Below, one piece after another: positions 1-6,963 of a stretch of 44,105 bases of DNA. The notes under the pieces are model-generated. The model was not told where the DNA came from. It worked only from the letters and a program-made list of their open reading frames with translations, and did no database searches. This stretch comes from Planctomycetota bacterium (GTDB lineage: Bacteria > Planctomycetota > JAJSAM01 > JAJVHW01). The position numbers and the translations under genes are program-made. The stretch's first letter is position 1. Every line of letters starts with the position of its first letter. The DNA is taken from contig JAJVHW010000088.1 of assembly GCA_022072415.1 (NCBI GenBank), positions 1 to 44,105 on the forward strand. The letters are read 5' to 3'.

Positions 1-157
1 CCACCGAGAGTGCGGATGGAAGCGTGCAGTGGGAGCGGATCACGGAACGGATGGGCGACCGTCGGCACGGTCGCGCGGCATTGACACGGCTGGCCTTCTC
101 ATGGAAGCTCTCGAAAACTCGAAAACCCACCGAGTTTTCGAGAGCTGTCCCCCTGCG
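1..157. terminator. Non-coding end region with two strong hairpins
   Basis: No gene is seen here. Two perfect stem-loops are visible. The first is GCGACCGT at 55-62 pairing with ACGGTCGC at 67-74 around a 4-nt loop. The second is a perfect 16-bp stem, 106-121 with 131-146, around a 9-nt loop. The second lies 12 bp beyond the stop of the leftward gene at 158 and most likely ends its transcript. It has no long T run, so its efficiency as an intrinsic terminator is inferred from the stem alone. Confidence 0.6.
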
Positions 158-1609
158 CTACTTCTTCTTCGGCGGCTTCACGGGCCCCTTCGGCTCCTCC
201 GCCGGCTTCTGCCCGGGGGGCCAGTTGCCCTCGCCGACGCAGAGCGCGATGAACGCCGCGATGTCCGGCTCGTGCACCGACGACGGCTTCCGCCAGTCGA
301 TCACGCGGATCTGGAACACCTTGTCGCCCTTCGACTTCGACGTCCAGAGGATGTCCAGGTTGCGCTGCGTCCGGTTCAGCGAGAGCACGCGCCCGCCGGA
401 CTCCATCCACCAGCCGTCGAGCCCCTTCTTCGCGTCGCCGAACGGCTGCGGCTGCTTCTCCGCCATCGACTCCTCGTACGTGGACCGGCGCTTCTCGAAC
501 AGGATGCCCGCGGCGGCCTTGAGGTCCTTGTACGTGCCCGTGCCGATGGCCGTGTTCGCCCCGAAGGACGTGAGCATCACCTGCACGGTGTCGGGACGCA
601 CGTCGTCGGTCGGGTCGAGGTCGTACGTGCGCTCGTAGATCACGCCCCACTCCGGCGTCGCGTCGAGCCGCTTCCAGTTGCCGCCCCGCGGCGTCGCGAT
701 GGCGATCCCCTCGTACGCGTCCTTCGCGCGGACCATCTCCGGCTTCGGATGCGGCCCGGGCAGGTTCCACGCGTGCGCCTCGAGGAGGACGCGCAGGAAG
801 AACCAGTGGGCCTCGTCGGTCGCGCCCTTCACTCCGGTCGCCTGGTGCGCGAGAGCGAGCGCGGCGCGGAGCGCCTCCTCGTCGCGCACCTCCTGGTCGA
901 TGGGGATGGCGTTGTGGACGTAGACCGCCTCCTCGAAGCGCATGCGGGCGGCGTCCTGGAGCCACGCGGCCTCGTGCGGCGATCCCGGCGCGGCGGCGGC
1001 GATCATCTCGGCGCCCTTCCGCCAGTCGGCGACGCACGCGTCCACCTTGTCCGGCTTCCGCGACACGAACGCGCGGAGCCCGTAGGCCTGGCCGAGCGCG
1101 ACCTGCGTGTCCGCGCTCATGCCTTCGGCCCCCGACTTCTCGGCGAGCTTGATCGCCCAGTCGGCGCGCGCCTTCGCCGCGTCGTTCTTCCGCGACGCCA
1201 TCTCCATGCCCGCGAGGTCCCGCGCCGCGGCGATCGCGTTCGCGAGCGCGGCCCCGTCCTGCGGGCGCGCCTCGACCACGATCCCGAGGCACTTCATCTG
1301 CGCCTCGAGCCCCTTCCGCCGGTCCTCGCCCTTCTTCTTCTCGATGGACTTCGCGGCGGCGGCCGCGAGCTGGAGACGGAGGTCTACGTCCTTCAGGAGC
1401 GCGGGGTCGGCCTTCGCGAGGAACTCCTCCGCCTCGGCGAACTTCCCCTCAAGGTAGAGGAGACGGGCCTCCTTCCGCGGGTCGTCCTGCGCCGCCGCCT
1501 GCGGCGCGAACGCGCCGGACCCGGCCGCCGCCGAGACGACGGCGTCGGCTGCCGCCGCGGCGACGACCGCGAGGGGGGCGAGACTGGCGAGCAGGGTCGT
1601 GCGCTTCAT
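158..1609 (-). CDS. Secreted protein of unknown function (483 aa)
   Basis: I do not recognise a family. The start at 1609 gives MKRTTLLASLAPLAVV and an alanine-rich hydrophobic stretch, a typical Sec signal peptide, with an AGGAG ribosome site about 8 nt upstream. The frame stays open far upstream, but that extension is arginine-rich shadow sequence. The mature N-terminal half is alpha-helical with TPR-like spacing (a KEARLLYLEGKFAEAEEFL-type segment near residues 45-63). The C-terminal half is less helical, with Trp-containing blocks, and ends in a Lys/Pro tail. It is transcribed divergently from the gene at 1710, with about 100 bp for both promoters, and ends at a strong hairpin. An envelope or periplasmic location is likely; the role is unknown. 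Confidence 0.8.
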   Translation of the reverse strand: MKRTTLLASLAPLAVVAAAAADAVVSAAAGSGAFAPQAAAQDDPRKEARLLYLEGKFAEAEEFLAKADPALLKDVDLRLQLAAAAAKSIEKKKGEDRRKGLEAQMKCLGIVVEARPQDGAALANAIAAARDLAGMEMASRKNDAAKARADWAIKLAEKSGAEGMSADTQVALGQAYGLRAFVSRKPDKVDACVADWRKGAEMIAAAAPGSPHEAAWLQDAARMRFEEAVYVHNAIPIDQEVRDEEALRAALALAHQATGVKGATDEAHWFFLRVLLEAHAWNLPGPHPKPEMVRAKDAYEGIAIATPRGGNWKRLDATPEWGVIYERTYDLDPTDDVRPDTVQVMLTSFGANTAIGTGTYKDLKAAAGILFEKRRSTYEESMAEKQPQPFGDAKKGLDGWWMESGGRVLSLNRTQRNLDILWTSKSKGDKVFQIRVIDWRKPSSVHEPDIAAFIALCVGEGNWPPGQKPAEEPKGPVKPPKKK

Positions 1610-1709
1610 TCCGGGAGCTCCTCTTGCAAGCGGGGGGCCATTGTCGCCGGGCGGGCGGTCCCGGTCCATTCGTCGCTTCCGAGAGGCTCCTCCTGCTACG
1701 AAAGAGGAC

Positions 1710-2804
1710 ATGTCGCGGGCGATCCCGTTCGTGGTCGGCTTCCTCGTCGCCTCCGGGCTGGCGACCGCGGGCTGGTTCCTTCGCGGGGAGCCGAGCCTGG
1801 TCGCGTCCCGCGACGCGATCCGCGACGCCGAGGAGACGGCCCGCCGCGCGCGCCGCGAGGCTTCGGACGCGTCGATCGAGGCGCAGGTCGAGCGGGACCG
1901 ACGCCGATCGGCCGAGGAGCGCGTGAAGGAGCTCGAGCGCTCGATGACGGGCGGAGCGCCTCCCGTCGCGACGTCCGCGAAGCCCGACGCGGGCCATGGC
2001 GGCATGCGCCGGCCGGACGCGCCGACCGAGTGGGACTTCGCCCGCGTGCGGCAGGAGATCGACTACATCGGCAACGCCGGCGCGGCGGTCGCGAAGCACC
2101 CGCGGCTCGCGCTCGTCGCCGAGGCGATGGCGGTCCGCCCCGAGGAGTCGGCGAGGTACCTCGGCGACCTGCTCCAGTCGAACCTGCCCGCCGGGTACGT
2201 CGCCGCGGCCGGGCACCTCGCCGCGCTCCTCTCGAGCGCCGACGCGCTCCCGGCGGTGATGAAGCGGGCCGACGTCGAGAAGGACCCCGTCGTCGTCACC
2301 GCCCTCGCGCGGGCGATGGCCGTCATCCCCGGCAACGCGCAGGTCGAGCGCCTGCGGAAGATCGCGCTCGACCTCGCGGCGCCCGCCGCTGCGCGGGGAC
2401 ACGCGATCGAGGGCCTCGGCCGTCGGATGGACGTCGCCGCGCAGGCCGCGGCGCGCGGCGGGGGAGACATCGCCGACGACCCGAGGTTCCGGCTGCGTGC
2501 GCTCGTCGGAGTGCACGACGCCGTCGCGGCGGGCCAGTGGAAGGACGCGTCCGCCCTTCCGATCTTCGCGCACGGGCTCCGCACGGGGCAGACGTTCGGG
2601 ATCCGCCTGCTCTGCCTCGAGACGCTCGAGGGCTGGTGGAGCGAAGACGCCGCGAAGGCGCTCGACGCGTGGGCCGCGACGCCGGAGGCCGACCCTCAGC
2701 TCGCCGGACGCGCGAAAGCGGCCGCCGCGGCGATCCGCGCGAAGGCCGCGCGCCCCGCGGACGCCGGCGCGCTCGACCCGGGCTTCCGCCAGACCGAAGA
2801 CTGA
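1710..2804 (+). CDS. Membrane-anchored HEAT-like helical protein of unknown function (364 aa)
   Basis: The ATG at 1710 follows AAAGAGG and begins MSRAIPFVVGFLVASGLATAG, a single N-terminal membrane segment. Residues about 30-75 are an Arg/Glu-rich probable coiled coil. The rest is alanine-rich helical repeats resembling HEAT repeats (LARAMAVIPG, ALDAWAATPEA). Longer upstream starts add only proline- and arginine-rich sequence overlapping the divergent gene, so they were not used. The stop at 2804 is 2 bp before the GTG of the HAD hydrolase, so the two are probably co-transcribed. No catalytic motif was seen; a scaffold or envelope role is a guess. Confidence 0.75.
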   Translation: MSRAIPFVVGFLVASGLATAGWFLRGEPSLVASRDAIRDAEETARRARREASDASIEAQVERDRRRSAEERVKELERSMTGGAPPVATSAKPDAGHGGMRRPDAPTEWDFARVRQEIDYIGNAGAAVAKHPRLALVAEAMAVRPEESARYLGDLLQSNLPAGYVAAAGHLAALLSSADALPAVMKRADVEKDPVVVTALARAMAVIPGNAQVERLRKIALDLAAPAAARGHAIEGLGRRMDVAAQAAARGGGDIADDPRFRLRALVGVHDAVAAGQWKDASALPIFAHGLRTGQTFGIRLLCLETLEGWWSEDAAKALDAWAATPEADPQLAGRAKAAAAAIRAKAARPADAGALDPGFRQTED

Positions 2805-2806
2805 CC

Positions 2807-3514
2807 GTGCCTCCGCGCGCGCGCCGGGCCACGCTCTTCGACGCGGGGAACACGCTCCTCTGGATCGACCACGCGCGGATCGCGGCGATCCTCTGCGACG
2901 CGGGCGTCGCGGCCACGACCGACGCCGTGCGGCGCGCGGAGATGGGGCTCCGGCCGAAGCTCGACGCGATGCTCGCCGCGCAGCCGAGGCGCGAGGGCGC
3001 GGACACCGTGCGGAAGTCCGTCGCCGGACTGCTCGCCGCGCTCGGCGCGTCGCCGTCGCCGGAACAGGAACTCCGGGCGCACGACGCGCTCCTCGCCGCG
3101 TGGCCGCGGCTCTGGATCGTCCCTCCGCCCGACGCCGAGGAAACGCTCGACCGCCTCGCCGCGCGGGGCGACGTGCTCGCGTGCGTCAGCAACTCGAACG
3201 GACGCGTGGCGGCGCTGCTCGAGGAGACGGGGCTCGCGCGGCGGCTCGCGGTGATCGTCGATTCGGGGATCGAGGGGATCGAGAAGCCGGACCCGCGCAT
3301 CTTCGCCGCGGCGGCGGAGCGGATCGGCGTCGCGCCCGGCGACTGCACGTACGTGGGCGACCTCCTCCGCGTGGACGTCCTCGGCGCCCGCGCCGCGGGC
3401 ATGCGCGGCGTACTCTACGACCCCGGCGACGTGTGGGGCCCGTCGCTCGCCGCCGGCGCGTTCGATCCGCCCGTCGCCCGCGTGCGGACGCTGGCGGAAC
3501 TCGTCGCGAGCTGA
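2807..3514 (+). CDS. HAD-superfamily hydrolase (235 aa)
   Basis: This is probably a small-molecule phosphatase of the haloacid dehalogenase superfamily. Motif I is LFDAGNTLL (nucleophile D12), motif II is CVSNSN, the motif III Lys lies in IEKPDPRIF, and motif IV is YVGDLLRVD, all in the right order. The length of about 235 aa is normal for a HAD with a helical cap between motifs I and II. Motif I reads D-A-G-N-T rather than D-x-D-G-T, so the usual second Asp acid/base is missing; some HAD groups show this, and it may change activity. The GTG start directly follows the upstream stop, indicating translational coupling. The stop codon overlaps the left end of the inverted-repeat element. Confidence 0.85.
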   Translation: MPPRARRATLFDAGNTLLWIDHARIAAILCDAGVAATTDAVRRAEMGLRPKLDAMLAAQPRREGADTVRKSVAGLLAALGASPSPEQELRAHDALLAAWPRLWIVPPPDAEETLDRLAARGDVLACVSNSNGRVAALLEETGLARRLAVIVDSGIEGIEKPDPRIFAAAAERIGVAPGDCTYVGDLLRVDVLGARAAGMRGVLYDPGDVWGPSLAAGAFDPPVARVRTLAELVAS

Positions 3515-3765
3515 GGCGTCGTCCCGAAACAACTGACACTCTTCGTCATGCGGGTTGCGATGTCCGTCGCCGGAACACTCTGCACGCACGGTTCGCAACC
3601 CGCACGCCAGCAAGCTGCACTGCGATGCGGCGGGCAGTCATGTCAACTGCCTGCTGCGTTGGGCTCGCGCCGCAACTCTCTCCTTTGAGTTGGCGCCGCT
3701 CGCCCGCCTTGCAGCCGACGCGCCGCATCGCGGCCAAGTGTGTCACTTGTTTCGGGAAGACGCCT
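3514..3765. repeat. 252-bp inverted-repeat-bounded, hairpin-rich element (MITE-like)
   Basis: The ends are near-perfect inverted repeats: 3514-3539 pairs with 3740-3765 at 24 of 26 positions and shares the core TCCCGAAACAA. Inside are a perfect 12-bp inverted repeat (TGCGGGTTGCGA near 3549 and its complement near 3593), a GGCAGT/ACTGCC hairpin near 3641-3660, and a GCGCCGCAACTC/GAGTTGGCGC stem near 3669-3700. The only internal frame (70 aa from 3555) is not convincing. The size and terminal repeats fit a non-autonomous miniature element or a structured intergenic repeat. It fills the whole gap between the HAD gene and the convergent receiver gene. Confidence 0.6.
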
Positions 3766-3772
3766 GAGGCCG

Positions 3773-4738
3773 CTACCCGCCCGTGCAGCGCGCGCAGCGG
3801 AACTGCCCGCGCACGCCGTTGTCCGTCGTCGGATCCGGCGCGAGGCGGAGGAGCAGCGTCGATCCGCACACGGGGCAGTTGAGGTCCGCGGGCAGGCCGA
3901 GCGACGCCGCGAGCTGCGCGGCCTGGCCGACGGCCCGGTTGAGCATCGTGTCGAACGACTGCGATGCGGCGATCGTCGCCGTGCGCTGGACGGACTGCCC
4001 GGGATCGTCGGCGAGAGGCGATGCAGAGGTCGCCGCGATCGCCGCGATCGGCGCGCGGGGAGCGGGGATGTCGTCGTCCTCGTCGAGCACGCCGTACGGC
4101 GGGAGCCGTTCCGGCTGCGCCGGGTGGACCGCCGGCCGACGCGGGGGCGAGGACGCGCTCATCGACGGCGAGGGCAGCGACTGCGCCGTCGGCGATCGCT
4201 GCGAACCGGGCATCCACGACTGTCCCGCGGGCGGGTGGCCCGACGCGTGCGTGTCCGGCTTCCGGAAACGCCGCGCGATGTCGTCCACGGCGCTCGGCAC
4301 CGACGCCGACGGCCCCGTCGGGAGCGTGCGCGCGGGCACCGCGGGCCGCCGCTTCGAATCGAGGATGCCCGCGATCTCGTGCACGATGTCCCGCGGCCCG
4401 AGCCGCGCCTTCTCGAACACCCCGTCGGCTCCCTCGCGCATCGCCCGGTCCACGAAGTCGGCGTCGCCCGGCTGCGCGAGCACGTACACGGTCGTCGCGG
4501 CGGTCTCCTGCCGCTGGCGGAGGAGCCGGAGCACCTCGACGCCGTTGCGGTAGGGGATGCGCAGGTCGAGGAGGATCAGGTCCCACGCCTTCTGCTGCGC
4601 CGCGGTGAGCGCCTCGTAGCCGTCGGACGCGGTCGTCACGTCCCAGCCCTCGGCGCGGAGCCGCTGCCCGTACCCCCGCTGGATGACGGGGTCGTCGTCC
4701 ACGAGCAGGATGCGGACCCCGTGGGAAGGCACGCTCAT
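3773..4738 (-). CDS. Receiver-domain response regulator with C-terminal zinc ribbon (321 aa)
   Basis: Residues about 8-125 form a CheY-like receiver: acidic pair in LLVDDDPV (D14, D15), phosphoacceptor D58 in LILLDLRIP, and conserved K110 in VFEKA. The usual switch Thr/Ser is Ala (VLAQP, A88). A long Pro/Ser-rich low-complexity linker (about 130-270) follows. The last 35 residues hold two Cys pairs, CPVCG and CARC, a probable zinc ribbon. No DNA-binding HTH or enzymatic output domain is seen, so it may act by protein contact. The ATG at 4738 begins the receiver fold. The same frame stays open to 6793, but that part is shadow of the selenoprotein gene. The partner kinase is not in the window. 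Confidence 0.8.
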   Translation of the reverse strand: MSVPSHGVRILLVDDDPVIQRGYGQRLRAEGWDVTTASDGYEALTAAQQKAWDLILLDLRIPYRNGVEVLRLLRQRQETAATTVYVLAQPGDADFVDRAMREGADGVFEKARLGPRDIVHEIAGILDSKRRPAVPARTLPTGPSASVPSAVDDIARRFRKPDTHASGHPPAGQSWMPGSQRSPTAQSLPSPSMSASSPPRRPAVHPAQPERLPPYGVLDEDDDIPAPRAPIAAIAATSASPLADDPGQSVQRTATIAASQSFDTMLNRAVGQAAQLAASLGLPADLNCPVCGSTLLLRLAPDPTTDNGVRGQFRCARCTGG

Positions 4739-4957
4739 GCGACGGCCTTCCGCCGCGCCGGAAGGGCGCGGACGCGGCCCGCATGGCGGGCTCGGGGGGC
4801 GGCGGGCAGGAGCGAGGACCCCATCTCGGTCTGTCCCGGCTATCGGTTTGAGAAAGGCGGGAACATGAGGGGCCTGCCGAGGAATGTGTGGGAGCCTTTC
4901 CGGGTACTCCCGGAGACGTTTCCGGGGATCACCCGCACCGCCTGAAGAGGAGGCTCC

Positions 4958-6202
4958 ATGATCCGCGTCCGCCGCACCCTTGCCGCCGCCGCCGCCCTGA
5001 GCGCGTTCGCGCTCGCCGCCGCGGTCCCGGCCGCAACGCTCCTTCCGGCCGCGCCCGCCGCCGCCGCCGACGACGCGCCCTCCGCGGGCGGCGTCGAGTG
5101 GATCGAGACGTGGGACGCCGGCAAGAAGGCCGGCCTCGCGCAGAAGAAGGTGCTCTTCGTCTACGTCCACCGCGTGAACCCCGGCTGACCCCCCTGCAAG
5201 GCGCTGGAGAGCAGTGTGTTCTCCAAGGAGTCGAGCAAGGTCCTGTCCGAGAAGGCCGTCGCCGTCCGCCTGACCGGCGGGAACGACATCACGCAGGAAG
5301 TCAGCGACTTCATGCAGAAGTACGGCGTGCGCGGCTATCCGACGATGTACGTCATGAACGCGCAGGGACACGTGCTCGTGAAGCAGGTGGGCCGCTCGCT
5401 CGAGGCGATGGAGAAGGCGATCGCCGACGGCGCCGCCGCCCAGGCCGAGTGGGACGCGCTCGCCGCGAAGACCGACCCCGCGAGCCGCGAGGCGCAGCGG
5501 AAGATGCTCGCCGACCGCATGGCGTGGGACGACCTGCTCCCGCTCGTCGAGGCCGCGCACAAGGCCGCGCCGACCGCCGCGACCGCGCAGGAGATGGCCG
5601 CCGTCCTCCGCTCCACGGGGAAGAAGGCCGAGGAGAAGGCGCACCTCGCCGCTTCGGTGAAGGCGTTCCCCGACGCGGCGGACCGCACCGCGTGGCGCCT
5701 CCGCATGGCCACGATGGACCACGACATCATGCCCCGCTCCCGCGAGGAGTTCGTGGCCGCCGCGGAGAAGGCCGCCGCCGGCATCGGCGCGCTCCTCGCC
5801 GAGGTGGAGAAGGAGGGCAAGCCCGCCGCCACCGCCGAGGTGCGCATGGCCCTTGCCGCCGCGCTCGGCCAGGCCGGCAAGTCCGCCGAGTCCGAGACCG
5901 AGCTCGACAAGCTCGTCGCCGACGGCCCCGCGAAGGGCGTCCCCGCCGCGACCTTCGCCCAGGCGCTCATGGGCAAGGCCAACGCCCACTTCCGCAAGAA
6001 GGAACTCGAGCCCGCACTCGGCTTCCTGAAGCGCATCGTGGCCGAGTGCCCCGACAGCCCCGAAGCCAAGCAGGCCCCGAGCGGCATCGACCGCCTCACG
6101 AAGATGCTCGAGGCGGAGAAGGCCAAGTCCGGCGGCGGCGCACCCGCGGGCGGCTCCGGCGGCGGCTCCGGCGGCTCCGGCGGCGGCGACGCGCCGAAGT
6201 AG
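4958..6202 (+). CDS. Secreted thioredoxin-fold selenoprotein, UGA at codon 77 read as selenocysteine (414 aa)
   Basis: The ATG at 4958 (AAGAGGAGG site 4-5 nt upstream) opens a signal peptide of about 37 residues. Codon 77 is TGA (5186-5188), and the same frame then runs to 6202. Around it the protein reads LFVYVHRVNPG-U-PPCKALE, so the TGA occupies the first redox cysteine of a C-x-x-C site, with C80 as the second. A cis-proline motif GYPTMYV follows at the normal thioredoxin distance. Residues about 170-390 are helical, possibly TPR-like, and the tail is Gly/Ser-rich. A SECIS-like hairpin starts 16 nt after the TGA. The predicted product is an exported thiol/selenol redox protein. The alternative, a nonsense mutation in a pseudogene, is less likely given the intact frame and motif. 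selA, selB, selC and selD are not in the window. Confidence 0.85.
5186..5225 (+). promoter_or_regulatory. Candidate bacterial SECIS element following in-frame UGA
   Basis: The TGA at 5186-5188 is followed after 16 nt by a perfect 6-bp stem, TGGAGA (5205-5210) with TCTCCA (5220-5225). The 9-nt loop GCAGTGTGT contains the G-U dinucleotides expected for SelB recognition. The distance from UGA to loop (22 nt) resembles that of known bacterial SECIS elements. The stem is short, so this is a candidate until folded and compared with homologues. Confidence 0.6.
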
Positions 6203-6616
6203 GCGTCGCGCTTCCCCAGCACCCGCGATCCGCCGCACCCCCGGCAGCCGCGCGCCCCGCGCACGGCTGCCGGTCCGATTCCGTCGCGACACCGCGATCG
6301 CGGGTCCCCGTCGGCGTCCGCGCCCGCGACCGTGCCCGCGACCCTGCCCGTGGTCCTGCCCGTGGTCCTGCCCGTAATCTTGCCCGTGAACCTGCTCGTG
6401 AACCTGCCCGCGAGTTCGCCGCCCGCCCGCGTCCCCGTCCGGCGCGCCGACCCGCCGCGCCGACGCCGCCACCGCCGCACCCGCGACCGCCCCGAAAACC
6501 CTTCCCCCTCCCGCGCCCCCTCGCCTACCGTCTCCCCCCCTTCCCCGCGCAGCCCCGGCCCAGCCCGTCCCCGGACGAGCCCCGGCCCCCGGACCGCCGC
6601 AGGGACCACACGCCGT
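6203..6616. repeat. Intergenic region: terminator hairpin and 12-bp tandem repeat
   Basis: No gene is supported. The perfect 10-bp stem CCGGCAGCCG (6241-6250) with CGGCTGCCGG (6264-6273) is a likely terminator for the selenoprotein gene. From 6326 to 6409 seven 12-bp units of the form GTGGTCCTGCCC run head to tail, with the middle two identical and the others diverged. A pyrimidine-rich stretch follows up to the tRNA. Open frames crossing it on both strands are repeat-driven and run into the tRNA. Confidence 0.55.
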
Positions 6617-6694
6617 CGGGGCGTAGCTCAGCCTGGCTAGAGCGCTTGCTTCGGGAGCAAGAGGCCGGAGGTTCAAATCCTCTCGCCCCGACCA
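6617..6694 (+). tRNA. tRNA-Pro (anticodon CGG)
   Basis: The cloverleaf is complete by eye. The 7-bp acceptor stem is CGGGGCG (6617-6623) with CGCCCCG (6684-6690). There is a D arm with GTAGCTCAGC, and an anticodon stem CTTGC/GCAAG around the loop TTCGGGA, which gives anticodon CGG. The T loop is TTCAAAT, and A plus an encoded CCA follow at 6691-6694. It reads CCG proline codons. Its 3' end is the likely attachment site of the mobile element that follows. Confidence 0.93.
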
Positions 6695-6963
6695 CAACGC
6701 GGCCTCCGCGAAAGACTTACGGCGACGTAGGTCGAGGTCGGTCCCGGCCGAACGGCCGCCGTTTGCAGGCTCAGTTCGCCCAGAGTTGCGCAAGAGTTGC
6801 TCTAGAGTTGCGCACCGCCGCGGGACGCAGGCACCACCTGCATCCCGCGGCTGGTGGCTCCCGCGATGTCGCCGCAGCTCAGGCTCCCGGAAGCAAGTGA
6901 GCGAAGCAAGCGCGCTTCGCGTTCCGCTGGGCGTCGCCGCTCTCCGCTACCGTCCGTTGACTC
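6695..6963. repeat. Junction region after tRNA-Pro: 11-bp direct repeats and hairpin
   Basis: Three 11-bp units lie head to tail at 6782-6814: AGAGTTGCGCA, AGAGTTGCTCT and AGAGTTGCGCA. The first and third are identical. Just after is a 14-bp stem with one mismatch, 6818-6831 with 6837-6850, around a 5-nt loop. Repeats spaced by one helical turn next to a tRNA attachment site could be arm-type binding sites for the integrase or operators for the SIR2 gene. No promoter hexamers could be fixed with confidence. Confidence 0.45.

Noticed and set aside
29-2806. Long rightward open frame running into the HAD hydrolase
   Set aside because: The N-terminal 900 codons are Arg-rich shadow of the genes at 158-1609 and 1710-2804. 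Only the part from the GTG at 2807 has HAD motifs.
3555-3767. 70-codon frame inside the inverted-repeat element
   Set aside because: No ribosome site, no recognisable motif, and the sequence is explained by hairpins.
5186-5188. TGA as a plain nonsense mutation making two pseudogene fragments
   Set aside because: The TGA falls exactly on the redox Cys position, the frame is otherwise intact for 338 codons with a cis-Pro motif, and a SECIS-like hairpin follows. Selenocysteine is the better explanation, though not proved.
4739-6793. Minus-strand extension of the receiver gene across the selenoprotein and tRNA
   Set aside because: It is low-complexity Gly/Arg/His sequence, overlaps a tRNA, and the receiver fold begins precisely at the ATG at 4738.
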